Assembly (NCBI RefSeq): GCF_002549775.1
Contig: NZ_NMTR01000004.1
Location: forward strand, 186,001 to 250,000
DNA length: 64,000 bases
DNA from: Faecalibacterium langellae
Lineage (GTDB): Bacteria > Bacillota > Clostridia > Oscillospirales > Ruminococcaceae
Direction: 5' to 3'
Shown here: piece after piece, positions 53,821 through 61,822 of the stretch
Layout of the letters: each line of letters begins with the position of its first letter
Position numbering within the stretch: position 1 is the first letter of the stretch
Made by a program: the position numbers and the translations under genes
Notes under the pieces: model-generated
What the model saw: only the letters and a program-made list of their open reading frames with translations
Told to the model about the DNA's origin: nothing
The model's database searches: none

Positions 53821-54747
53821 ATGGCGGATGAAAATGGTCTGTGGCAGGTCGTGGTAGGTGATGACGGAAAAGAGATCATCAGGGTGGGCACACCGGAGTT
53901 CCCGATGGAGATCTGGGGCCCATGGGACGGGCAGCCTTATGAGCGGTGCGGCTCGGTGCCGTGGCACTGGCACGACGAAGTGGAGATCAACTATGTGACG
54001 GAAGGCAGCCTGCTGGGCATGGCCGATGGCAAAAGCTTTCGGCTGCAGGCCGGGCAGGCGCTGTTTGTGGGCTCCGGCGTGCTGCACGGCAACCGGGCCG
54101 TGGAAGAAAACGGGCTCATTCACCAGATCTCCATCGTGTTCGACCCGTCGGTGGTGGGCGGGGCATCCGGCAGCGTGTTCTGGCAGAAATATCTGGGCCC
54201 GGTGCTCTGTGCGCCGGAGTGCCGGTGCATCCCGATCCTGGGCGGGGCCGTGTGGGAACAGCAGGCGCTGGCTGAGCTGCAGCACATTGCAGAGCTCTGG
54301 CCGCGCAAGGCCCCGGGCTATGAGTTCGAGGTGCGGGCGGCGCTGTCCCGGGTGATCTTCCTGCTGGCGGAAAACTGTTTGCAGCACGCGCAGGCACCGT
54401 CGGAACGGGACCTGCGGGACGCCGAGCGCATCAAACAGATGATCGACTTTGTACGCGCGCACCGGGCGGAGGCCATCACCACGGAACAGATCGCGGCCAG
54501 TGCGGCCATCAGCGTGAGCGAATGCCTGCGGTGCTTCCGCCGTATGATGGACCTGACCCCGAAGGAATACCTGCGCCAGCACCGCATCCGCCACGCGGTG
54601 CAGCTGCTGGAAAACACGGATAAGAGCATCACCCGCATCGGGGAGGAATGCGGCTTTGAGGACATGAGCTATTTTGCCCGGGTATTCCGGGCCGAGAAGG
54701 GCTGCACACCGTCGGAGTATCGGGAAAAAGAAAAGGGCGGCGGGTAG
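53821..54747 (+). CDS. AraC family transcriptional regulator
   Basis: 308 residues. An N-terminal cupin (VPWHWHDEVEINYVTEGSL, residues about 45-60) is a likely sugar sensor. The C-terminal pair of helix-turn-helix units has AISVSECLRCFRRMMDLTPKEYL and ITRIGEECGFEDMSYFARVFR, ending with TPSEYR. It is divergent from galKT and close to it, so control of galactose genes is the most economical guess. Start ATG 53821 follows ATAGGAGAAAATCGTC. Ligand not determinable. Confidence 0.9.
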   Translation: MADENGLWQVVVGDDGKEIIRVGTPEFPMEIWGPWDGQPYERCGSVPWHWHDEVEINYVTEGSLLGMADGKSFRLQAGQALFVGSGVLHGNRAVEENGLIHQISIVFDPSVVGGASGSVFWQKYLGPVLCAPECRCIPILGGAVWEQQALAELQHIAELWPRKAPGYEFEVRAALSRVIFLLAENCLQHAQAPSERDLRDAERIKQMIDFVRAHRAEAITTEQIAASAAISVSECLRCFRRMMDLTPKEYLRQHRIRHAVQLLENTDKSITRIGEECGFEDMSYFARVFRAEKGCTPSEYREKEKGGG

Positions 54748-54874
54748 TTTCTCCGAAGACCGTCCGCTGGGGTGGGACCCTGTTGCCAAAGGCAATAGGG
54801 CGGGCGATGGAATGGCCCGTCTCGTGTCTGAGGAGAAAGCTACCCGCTGCCCTGTTGGCTTGCGGGTCAAAATA

Positions 54875-55990
54875 TTATTTTGTAAAATCGCTGCCGGTCA
54901 GGCCGTCCATATTCAGCATGCCTTCCAGCGCGGCAATGTCGGCCGAAACATCCAGCGCGTCGGACTGGAACAGCTTGTCCAGCTGGTTTTCAAAGGCGGA
55001 GATCAGCAGGTCCATGCTGCGCTCGATGTTCTGCTTGGCTTCGGTGATGTTCTCCCCCTGCACATCCTGCGCGGCCAGGCTGGCATAGGTGTTCAGCAGC
55101 TTCAGGGCTGTGGGCAGGTAGTAATCCATAAACTTCTGCAGCTGGGCCTTTTTGCCGGGGTCCTGCTTGGCCAGCTCAAAGATGCGGGCACTGACGGTTT
55201 CCAGGCGGCTGATCTTGGCGGTCATCACCGGGTCCGGGATAGCAGCGTTGGCCTGCCGCAGCTGCTGCAGCAGGGCGGCATATTCGTCGGCCGGTTCAGC
55301 CGGGGCCTTCGGCTGCGGGGCCGGTTCCGGCCGGGGCGGCTGGGGTGCCGCGCCGCGCACCACAAGGGTCCCGGTGCGGTTGTCGATGTAGGCATCGGCA
55401 CCGAAGTAGCCGTGCTCAATGGCGTTCTGAAGTGTGGTGCGTCCCTTGGCTTCCTCCACACCCGCTGCGGCAAACAGCTCAGCCAGCGGGATGTTGTCGC
55501 GGCCGCCGACGATCGTATCCAGAAGCTGTTCCAGCTTGTGGGTGCGCCGCATATGCAGGCCGGTGAACAATGCTGCACCGCCGCCGATCATCTGGGCAAG
55601 GCTGCTGAACAGCTCGCCCCAGTCGATGTAGTAGGGGAACAGCCCAAAAACATCGGTCAGCCCGGCGAAACCCGCCACCAGAAAGATCGCACCAATGACC
55701 GTGCACAGGGCCGTCAGGTCTTTCTGGCGCTTGCGGGCAGTCTGCTGGTCGTAGGTGGGGCGGTCGGGGTCTGGGGCAGCGGCCGCACCGGGCATGGGCG
55801 GCGTGCGTGCCGGACGGATCTCCACCGGAGGAGTGTTCGGGAGCCCTGCCGCGGACTGCTCCTCCTTCTGGGCATTTTTGTCGATGCTTTTCAGGATGAG
55901 CAGCAGCAGGCCCAGCGGTGCCGAGACGGCAAAGGCAACGAAGATGGCGATGGTGGGGATCTGCGCAAAATAATGTTTTTTTGGCTGCAT
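54875..55990 (-). CDS. XpaC-like membrane protein
   Basis: 371 residues. Hydrophobic segments occur at about residues 8-33 (PTIAIFVAFAVSAPLGLLLLIL) and 93-150. A Pro/Ala/Glu-rich linker at about 230-255 leads to a helical C-terminal domain (residues about 265-365) that resembles the XpaC (5-bromo-4-chloroindolyl phosphate hydrolysis) family. ATG 55990 (MQPKKHYF) follows GAGAGG; the longer ORF start at 56047 is unlikely. Monocistronic and convergent with the AraC gene. Enzymatic role of the family is uncertain. Confidence 0.68.
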   Translation of the reverse strand: MQPKKHYFAQIPTIAIFVAFAVSAPLGLLLLILKSIDKNAQKEEQSAAGLPNTPPVEIRPARTPPMPGAAAAPDPDRPTYDQQTARKRQKDLTALCTVIGAIFLVAGFAGLTDVFGLFPYYIDWGELFSSLAQMIGGGAALFTGLHMRRTHKLEQLLDTIVGGRDNIPLAELFAAAGVEEAKGRTTLQNAIEHGYFGADAYIDNRTGTLVVRGAAPQPPRPEPAPQPKAPAEPADEYAALLQQLRQANAAIPDPVMTAKISRLETVSARIFELAKQDPGKKAQLQKFMDYYLPTALKLLNTYASLAAQDVQGENITEAKQNIERSMDLLISAFENQLDKLFQSDALDVSADIAALEGMLNMDGLTGSDFTK

Positions 55991-56146
55991 GGGCAAAAAA
56001 CCTCTCAATCCGGCATACCTGCCCCGGCCGGGACAGAAAAAGACCACGTTCCACTCTATTATAGCGGAGCGTGGTCTTTTTGTTAAGGGGTAAAATCTAT
56101 GCGTGCGAAAAGGCAGGGGAGTAAGACCGCCTTTTCCAGGGAAACG

Positions 56147-58075
56147 TTACTTCATCAGGCTGCAGACGGCCTCGGCGTAGGCGGCGGGATCATCCACCGG
56201 CAGGCCCTCGATCAGCTGTGCCTGTGCATACAGCAGGGCGCTGTACTTTTTCACCTTGTCGGTGTCACCGGCCTCCTGAGCGGCCTTCAGTACGGCGAAC
56301 ACGGGGTGGTTCACGTTCAGCTCCAGCACCTTGTCGCTCTTGACACCCTCGCTGCCGGGCTGCTTGGACAGCACCTTTTCCATCTCGATGGACAGCGGGC
56401 CGTCCGCACTCAGGCACACCGGGTGATCCTTCAGGCGGGTGGAGACCTTGACTTCCTTCACCTTGCCGTCCAGTGCATCCTTCATGGCGTCGAACAGGGA
56501 CTTGTTCTCGGCGGTGGCATCCTCGGCGGCCTTCTTCTCCTCATCCGTTTCCAGGCCCAGGTCGCCGCTGTTGACGTTCTTGAACTCCACGGTGCCGTCC
56601 TTGCCTTCGGCATCCTTGCGCGGATAAGTGCGCAGGATCTGCAGGCAGAACTCGTCCACATCCTCGGTCAGCAGCAGCACGTCATAGCCCTTGTCCAGCA
56701 CCAGCTCGGCAGAGGGCAGCTTTGCCAGACGGTCGGTGGAGTCACCGGCAGCGAAGTAGATGTACTTCTGCTCGGCGGGCATCTTGTCGATGTACTCCTG
56801 CAGGGTGACCATCTTCTGCTCCTTGGCGGACCAGAACAGCAGCAGATCACGCAGCAGCTCGGCGTGCATGCCGTAGTCGGAGTAAGCGCCGAACTTGATC
56901 TGGCGGCCGAATTCCTTCCAGAACTCCTCATACTTTGCGCGGTCGTTGGCCAGCATGGCGTGCAGCTCGTTCTTGATCTTCTTTTCCAGTGCGTTGTGGA
57001 TCAGCTTGAGCTGGTTGTCCTTCTGCAGCATCTCGCGGCTGATGTTCAGGCTCAGGTCCTGGCTGTCCACGATGCCCTTGACGAAGCTGAAGTAATCGGG
57101 CAGCAGGTCAGCACACTTTTCCATGATGAGCACGCCGGATGCGTACAGGGCAAGGCCCTTTTCGTAATCCTTGGTGTAGAAGTCGTAGGGGCGGTGGCTG
57201 GGCACGAACAGCAGGGCGTTGTAGTTGGCAGTGCCCTCGGTGCGGCTCACGATGACGCGGGCCGGGTCGGAGTAGTCGGCGAACTTGTCCTTATAGAAGG
57301 TGGCGTACTCCTCGTCGGTCACTTCGCTCTTTTGCTTTTTCCAGATGGGCACCATGCTGTTCAGGGTCTCCAGCTCGGTGTAAGTTTCCCACTCGGGCTT
57401 GTAATCCTCGGGCTTCGGGTCCGGTTCCGGCTTCTGGCGCTCATGCTGGCGTTCCATCTGGATGGGGTAGCGCACATAGTCACTGTATTTCTTCACGATG
57501 GCCACGATACCGTACTCATCAAGGAAGTTGTCATAGTTATCGGTATCGGTGTTGGGCTTGATGTGCAGGATGATCTGGGTGCCGGCGGTGTCCTTCTCGG
57601 CGGGGGTCATCTCGTAGCCATCCACACCGGAAGACTCCCACTGCCATGCCTCATCGGAGCCGTAGGCCTTGGAGATGACGGTGACTTTGTCGGCCACCAT
57701 GAAGGAGGAGTAGAAGCCGACGCCGAACTGACCGATGATGTCGATGTTCTCGTCCTTGTTGTCCTTCTTGAAGTCCAGAGAACCGGAATGAGCAATGGTG
57801 CCCAGGTTCTGCTCAAGCTCCTCTTTGGTCATGCCGATGCCGTTATCCTCGATGGTCAGGATGCGGTTGTCCTTATCGCGGGTGATGAGGATGCGGAAAT
57901 CGCCCTTGTTCATGCCCACGGAGGTGTCGGTCAGGCTCTTATAATACAGCTTGTCGATGGCGTCCGATGCGTTGGAGATCAGCTCACGCAGGAAAATTTC
58001 CTTGTTGGTGTAGATGGAGTTGATCATCATATCCATCAGCTTTTTGCTTTCAGCCTGAAATTCTTTCTTTGCCAT
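56147..58075 (-). CDS. htpG: Chaperone protein HtpG (Hsp90 family)
   Basis: 642 residues. The ATP-binding N-domain has ELISNASDAIDKL, IEDNGIGMTKEEL and GQFGVGFYSSFMVADKV, all GHKL motifs. The middle and C-terminal dimerisation domains follow to the end. It assists late folding of client proteins in the cytoplasm. ATG 58075 is in phase with MAKKEFQAESKKLM and AGAGG; the upstream in-frame starts lie beyond the CIRCE element. Regulated by HrcA, as the operator below shows. Confidence 0.97.
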   Translation of the reverse strand: MAKKEFQAESKKLMDMMINSIYTNKEIFLRELISNASDAIDKLYYKSLTDTSVGMNKGDFRILITRDKDNRILTIEDNGIGMTKEELEQNLGTIAHSGSLDFKKDNKDENIDIIGQFGVGFYSSFMVADKVTVISKAYGSDEAWQWESSGVDGYEMTPAEKDTAGTQIILHIKPNTDTDNYDNFLDEYGIVAIVKKYSDYVRYPIQMERQHERQKPEPDPKPEDYKPEWETYTELETLNSMVPIWKKQKSEVTDEEYATFYKDKFADYSDPARVIVSRTEGTANYNALLFVPSHRPYDFYTKDYEKGLALYASGVLIMEKCADLLPDYFSFVKGIVDSQDLSLNISREMLQKDNQLKLIHNALEKKIKNELHAMLANDRAKYEEFWKEFGRQIKFGAYSDYGMHAELLRDLLLFWSAKEQKMVTLQEYIDKMPAEQKYIYFAAGDSTDRLAKLPSAELVLDKGYDVLLLTEDVDEFCLQILRTYPRKDAEGKDGTVEFKNVNSGDLGLETDEEKKAAEDATAENKSLFDAMKDALDGKVKEVKVSTRLKDHPVCLSADGPLSIEMEKVLSKQPGSEGVKSDKVLELNVNHPVFAVLKAAQEAGDTDKVKKYSALLYAQAQLIEGLPVDDPAAYAEAVCSLMK

Positions 58076-58143
58076 AACTGCAAAACCTCTTTTTATCTGT
58101 ATTCGGTGCCCAGCACTCGAAGCGTAAAACTGCTTTTGAATAC

Positions 58144-58170
58144 TTAGCACTCATAACTTTCGAGTGCTAA
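58144..58170. promoter_or_regulatory. CIRCE operator (HrcA binding site)
   Basis: TTAGCACTC, 9-nt spacer, GAGTGCTAA: a perfect inverted repeat matching the CIRCE consensus. It overlaps the end of the -10 box of htpG and lies 68 bases before the start codon. Confidence 0.97.
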
Positions 58171-58197
58171 TATACACCGTCACAAAGCAAAAATCAA
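58169..58197 (-). promoter_or_regulatory. Sigma-A promoter of htpG
   Basis: Minus strand TTGATT, 17-nt spacer, TATATT, with the last bases of the -10 inside CIRCE. Confidence 0.8.
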
Positions 58198-58280
58198 GGG
58201 CTTTCATAAAAAGTTTAAAAAATGGAAAAAGAAAAGCATCCGGCAGCGACATTTGAGTTGTCACTGCCGGATGCGATAGA

Positions 58281-58649
58281 TCATAGATCAGACAATTTTA
58301 CTTTATCATAGGCACCATTCTTACGATCTTCCGGGTGCGGTTCAAGGCCGATGATGGTGATCTCCTCTTTTCCGGGTCCATATACCCAATACATTCGCAT
58401 GGCACTGCTGTTTCGGTTCTCAAGATATGATTGCCACACCCGCATCCCGTAGCGTCTGGAAAGCGGAGCAATCTCGTGCGTTTTCAGGCTGGGATAAAAC
58501 GGGTCTTCGGACAGCTTTTTTAAGGCACTGCCCCATTTTTTGTAGAGCTGAAGCTCGGTTTTGCCAATGGTGCCGCTGCGAAATTTTGCCTGAAGGGATG
58601 ACCAGAGTTCTTCCATTTCAGGAATTCCCATTCGAATGCTATAATTCAT
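58281..58649 (-). CDS. Putative toxin, RelE-like
   Basis: 122 residues. Helix MEELWSSLQAKFRSGTIGKTELQLYKKWGSALKKL precedes strand-rich parts with YGMRVWQSYLENRNSSAMRMYWVYGPGKEEITIIGLEPHPED, reminiscent of RelE-like toxins (basic, ending in a beta sheet). ATG 58649 is chosen because GGAGAGG lies 5 bases upstream; a TTG at 58667 is an alternative. It starts 14 bases after the antitoxin stop. Identification rests on size, pairing and general pattern; the family is not firmly recognised. Confidence 0.65.
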   Translation of the reverse strand: MNYSIRMGIPEMEELWSSLQAKFRSGTIGKTELQLYKKWGSALKKLSEDPFYPSLKTHEIAPLSRRYGMRVWQSYLENRNSSAMRMYWVYGPGKEEITIIGLEPHPEDRKNGAYDKVKLSDL

Positions 58650-58663
58650 TTCCGCCTCTCCGC

Positions 58664-58903
58664 TCAAAAGTCAGAAAGGTCGATGGGGGAAGATACCGTT
58701 CCGGCGTTGAAGTTTGCAACGGCTTCATCCATTGCCTTTAAGGAGCGAGCAGAGATCGTATCCGGCACAGCCAGGACCCGCGGTTCCAGAATGATGCAGC
58801 CGTTTTTATAGATTTTGACATTATAGTTTTCGAACGCAGCACCACGCAAAGTGATTCGCTTTTTGGAATCAAGATGAGCATCATAAACTTTTACGGTTTC
58901 CAT
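58664..58903 (-). CDS. Putative antitoxin, AbrB/MazE-like or related
   Basis: 79 residues. The N-terminus (VKVYDAHLDSKKRITLRG) resembles swapped-hairpin AbrB-type DNA-binding domains. The C-terminal half (SLKAMDEAVANFNAGTVSSPIDLSDF) is an acidic flexible tail that could hold the toxin. ATG 58903 has GAGAGGTGATCTT upstream. It has a perfect consensus promoter and a palindromic site between promoter and gene, as expected for an autoregulated antitoxin. Confidence 0.7.
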   Translation of the reverse strand: METVKVYDAHLDSKKRITLRGAAFENYNVKIYKNGCIILEPRVLAVPDTISARSLKAMDEAVANFNAGTVSSPIDLSDF

Positions 58904-58923
58904 AAGATCACCTCTCAGTATAT

Positions 58924-58937
58924 GTGGGAATTCCCAC
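58924..58937. promoter_or_regulatory. Palindromic operator of the toxin-antitoxin pair
   Basis: GTGGGAATTCCCAC, a perfect 14-bp palindrome, just downstream of the -10 box and 20 bases upstream of the antitoxin ATG. Candidate autorepressor site. Confidence 0.7.
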
Positions 58938-58948
58938 TTCCCGCTTTT

Positions 58949-58977
58949 ATTATATGCGTAACTGTGTGATTTGTCAA
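58949..58977 (-). promoter_or_regulatory. Consensus sigma-A promoter of the toxin-antitoxin pair
   Basis: Minus strand TTGACA, 17-nt spacer, TATAAT: both boxes match the full consensus. Confidence 0.9.
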
Positions 58978-59035
58978 CTGAAATTAGAGTTTGGATGAGG
59001 ACGAAAGTGGTTTTGAACTTCTCGTGTGCTTTTGG

Positions 59036-59063
59036 TTGCGCTTTGCGCAAAGTGTGCTATAAT
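59036..59063 (+). promoter_or_regulatory. Sigma-A promoter of the alpha/beta hydrolase gene
   Basis: TTGCGC, 16-nt spacer, TATAAT. It lies back to back with the toxin-antitoxin promoter. Confidence 0.6.
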
Positions 59064-59099
59064 GAACCGCAAAGAGTGTGAAAAAGGAGGAAAAGCAAA

Positions 59100-59879
59100 A
59101 TGCAGCTGAAACAGCTGGAACTTGTCGGCGGCGGGGCGCTGACCGTTTACCTGCGGGATTCCTGCGAGCGGATGCCCCGCGCCATCGACCGGCCTTTGGT
59201 GCTGGTGGTGCCCGGCGGCGGCTACACCCACGTCAGCGCCCGGGAGGGCGACCCGGTGGCCCTGCAGTTCGCTGCGGCGGGGTACCACACCGCCGTGCTG
59301 GACTATGCCATCTGCGAAAAAGCGCGAGACTACCTGCCCCTGCGCCAGCTGGCCCAGGCCATCGGCCTTGTGCGGGAACATGCCGCCGCGTGGCATGTGC
59401 TGCCGGAAAAGATCGCGGTGTGCGGCTTTTCGGCGGGCGGGCACCTGGCCCTTTCCAGTGCGGTGCTGGAGATCCCCGGCGAAGCTGACCAGCCACGGCC
59501 CGACGCGGTGATCCTGGGCTATCCAGTGGTCACGGCGGGGGAATATGCCCACCGCGGCAGCTTTGCACAGCTGGCGGGCACCGCCGACCGGGCCGCACAG
59601 CAGGCCTTTGGGCTGGAAGACAAGATCATGCCCGAGACACCGCCGGTGTTCGTCTGGCATACGATGGAAGACGAGACGGTGCCGGTGGAGAACACCCTGC
59701 TGCTGGTGAGCGCCCTGCACGCAGCGGGCGTGCCCTGCGAAGCACACCTGTTTGAAAAAGGTGTCCACGGCACCAGTATCAGCACCGTGGAAGTGGACCG
59801 GCCCAGCCGCCACCGGCACCACTGGGTGGAACTGGCCGTGGAATGGCTGGGGGACACATTTGGCTGGTCCGTCGGTTAA
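59100..59879 (+). CDS. Alpha/beta hydrolase (acetylesterase-like)
   Basis: 259 residues, no signal peptide. VVPGGGYTHVSAREGDPVAL is the oxyanion-hole HGGG-like region. The nucleophile elbow is GFSAGGHLAL, the acid is in HTMEDETVPVENT, and the His in KGVHGTSI. This matches the pectin acetylesterase/acetylxylan esterase-like BD-FAE group. GGAGG lies 9 bases before the ATG. Substrate not determinable from sequence; deacetylation of sugars or polysaccharide fragments is likely. Confidence 0.88.
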   Translation: MQLKQLELVGGGALTVYLRDSCERMPRAIDRPLVLVVPGGGYTHVSAREGDPVALQFAAAGYHTAVLDYAICEKARDYLPLRQLAQAIGLVREHAAAWHVLPEKIAVCGFSAGGHLALSSAVLEIPGEADQPRPDAVILGYPVVTAGEYAHRGSFAQLAGTADRAAQQAFGLEDKIMPETPPVFVWHTMEDETVPVENTLLLVSALHAAGVPCEAHLFEKGVHGTSISTVEVDRPSRHRHHWVELAVEWLGDTFGWSVG

Positions 59880-59926
59880 ATGCAGTCTGATTTGAACGAA
59901 CCTACAAAAAATTCACAATTAAACTG

Positions 59927-59955
59927 TTGACTTGCACAAGGCTTTGCCGTATACT
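59927..59955 (+). promoter_or_regulatory. Sigma-A promoter of the 60011 gene
   Basis: TTGACT, 17-nt spacer, TATACT, about 55 bases before the start. Confidence 0.75.
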
Positions 59956-60010
59956 GGTCAGCAGGGACAAACTAAAAGGGGCTTGTCCCCATGGAAGAAG
60001 GAAAATCAAT

Positions 60011-60451
60011 ATGGTTATGGACCCGACACTGCCGCGCATCTCGGTGCGCGATCTGCTCATGCAGGCATTTCTCACCGGCTGGGAGCTTTCGGACAAGGCG
60101 GTCTCGCAGGACGAATACCTGCAGAGCTCCATCCAGGTCATTGAAGTGCTGCAGGTGGAGCCGGAAAGCCTCTATGCGGAAGAAGGCCTCGGCCTGCCGG
60201 ACGGCGAGGAAGTGGACCACCTGGACGACTGGCTCCGTGCGGACGGCAAGTGGCTGTACTACGGTGTGGAGGAGGAAAATTTCTTCCTCATCCAGTGGTA
60301 CCCCGACGAGGCTTCGGCCCGGGCAAAGCTGGCCCAGCTGGAAGAACTGGGCGACGGCCGGCAGTATCTGGTGGACCTGTCGCTCGTGCGGCAGAACCCC
60401 TCCAGCGCAGAAAACTTCGGCAATTCCAACCCGGTGCAGCTGCGCTCCTGA
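60011..60451 (+). CDS. Hypothetical protein, acidic
   Basis: 146 residues, acidic. It has an N-terminal helix region (RISVRDLLMQAFLTGWELSDKAVSQDEYLQ) and a later beta-rich part (GKWLYYGVEEENFFLIQWYPDEASARAKLAQLEEL). No known motif seen. ATG 60011 is chosen over 60017 for 7-base spacing from GAAGGAA. Clostridial homologues probably exist but I cannot name the family. It is followed 51 bases later by an HD-domain gene that may be cotranscribed. Confidence 0.7.
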   Translation: MVMDPTLPRISVRDLLMQAFLTGWELSDKAVSQDEYLQSSIQVIEVLQVEPESLYAEEGLGLPDGEEVDHLDDWLRADGKWLYYGVEEENFFLIQWYPDEASARAKLAQLEELGDGRQYLVDLSLVRQNPSSAENFGNSNPVQLRS

Positions 60452-60502
60452 CCATGTTCACTTTACCGGCTTGCCGGTCGATGCGAAAGGAAACTTTGCA
60501 GA

Positions 60503-61033
60503 ATGCAGCTTTCTGAAACAGAACGCGAACAGCTTTATGAGATCGTGGAGAAATATGACCATCACCCCGAGGTGCAGCGGATGCGGGAGTATATCCAGCA
60601 TGGCTCGGTGACCACCTATCAGCACTGCAAAAATGTGGCGCTGGTCAGCTTCTGGCTCAACCGCCGCCTGCACCTGCACGCCGACGAGACCTCGCTGGCC
60701 GTGGGTGCGCTGCTGCACGATTTTTATCTGTATGACTGGCACACCAAGGGCACCTTCCACGGCCTGCGCCGCCTGTTTGAGATGCACGGCTTCTCCCACC
60801 CGGGTTATGCCTGCGTCAACGCAAAGCGGGTGTTCGGCGTCACCAAAAAGGAGCAGAGCATCATTGCCAGCCACATGTGGCCGCTGACCTTCCGTCATGT
60901 GCCCACCTGCCGCGAGGCGATCATCGTCTGCCTGGCCGATAAGTACTGCGCCGTGGTGGAGAGCATGTTCCAGCGCTCCCGCGCAGGCACGGTCGTCAGC
61001 GGGTCGGTGGAGATCGACGGCGAGGAATGGTAA
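60503..61033 (+). CDS. HD domain protein (metal-dependent phosphohydrolase-like)
   Basis: 176 residues. The HD motif is in LLHDFYLYDWH (HD at about residues 72-73), preceded by HCKNVALVSFWL with a metal-binding His, and followed by SHMWPL and LADKY with the later His and Asp. This is the standard HD-fold order, with an E. coli YfbR-like or related role possible. GAAAGGA lies 9 bases before the ATG. Substrate is unknown. Confidence 0.85.
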   Translation: MQLSETEREQLYEIVEKYDHHPEVQRMREYIQHGSVTTYQHCKNVALVSFWLNRRLHLHADETSLAVGALLHDFYLYDWHTKGTFHGLRRLFEMHGFSHPGYACVNAKRVFGVTKKEQSIIASHMWPLTFRHVPTCREAIIVCLADKYCAVVESMFQRSRAGTVVSGSVEIDGEEW

Positions 61034-61055
61034 CTCCTGCTGAAAAATCACATAC

Positions 61056-61094
61056 AAAAGGGGCTTCCTGTATCGTTTGCAGGAAGCCCTTTTT
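61056..61094 (+). terminator. Terminator after the HD protein gene
   Basis: AAAAGGGGCTTCCTG / CAGGAAGCCCTTTT stem followed by T6; it also serves the converging GNAT gene. Confidence 0.85.
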
Positions 61095-61103
61095 TGCAGA
61101 TCA

Positions 61104-61622
61104 TCACAGTTTTTTGTAGCCGACCGGCTCATCCGCGGCGGCGCGGTATTCCATCAGGTAGGTGTCCAGCCAGCGGCCGTGGCAGTCCCGGGCAATGCGC
61201 TCCCGGCGGCCCACCAGCCGGAACCCGCATTTGGTGTGCAGGGCGCGGCTGGCCGCATTGTCCTGCAACACGGTGGACTGCAGGGTCCAGTAACCGGCGG
61301 CCTCGGCCTGCCGGCACAGCTCGGTGAGCAGATGATACCCCAGCCCGTGGCCGCGGAACTTCTCGCCGATATAAATGCTCACCTCGGCCACACCCCGGTA
61401 GCACCAGCGCGGGTCCACCCGGTGCAGGGCTGTCCAGCCCGCAATGACGCCGCCTGCCAGCAGAACCAGACGGCATTCCCGGATGTGGGAAGCATCCCAG
61501 GCAGCATAGGGCGGGCAGTCGGTCTGGAAGGTGGCATGCTCGGTGGCGATGCCTTCCAGGTAAATTCTGGAAACGGATTTCCAATCTTCCGGCCGCATGG
61601 ACCGGACCTCAATTTCACGCAT
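61104..61622 (-). CDS. GNAT family N-acetyltransferase (phosphinothricin acetyltransferase-like)
   Basis: 172 residues. The acetyl-CoA loop is GEKFRGHGLGYHLLTEL (RGxGxG/A type), followed by STVLQDNAASRALHTKCGFR and a C-terminal GRWLDTYLMEYR. The N-terminus IRPMRPEDW-like start (VRSMRPEDWKSVSRIYLEGI) and overall length suit the PAT/Bar or YncA group, which acetylates amino-group substrates. Whether it confers resistance is unknown. Starts with ATG 61622; no long UTR. Confidence 0.88.
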   Translation of the reverse strand: MREIEVRSMRPEDWKSVSRIYLEGIATEHATFQTDCPPYAAWDASHIRECRLVLLAGGVIAGWTALHRVDPRWCYRGVAEVSIYIGEKFRGHGLGYHLLTELCRQAEAAGYWTLQSTVLQDNAASRALHTKCGFRLVGRRERIARDCHGRWLDTYLMEYRAAADEPVGYKKL

Positions 61623-61733
61623 ACTCTGATTCCGGCAGGCGGTTTGAAAAACGCCTGCACCCTCTTATCCAAAACTGTTTCCAGTATAGCAGAATTCGAG
61701 CCGCTGCACAAGCGCCGGACTGCACAGAATTGC

Positions 61734-61761
61734 TTTGACAATGGGACGGTTTATGATACAA
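61734..61761 (+). promoter_or_regulatory. Sigma-A promoter of the tandem secreted hydrolases
   Basis: TTGACA, 16-nt spacer, TACAAT, about 60 bases before the first start codon. Confidence 0.75.
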
Positions 61762-61822
61762 TAAAGTTTATAAAGCAGCCGGGCCGGAAAGGCCGGGCAG
61801 ATAAACGGAGGTCAAAAAACCG

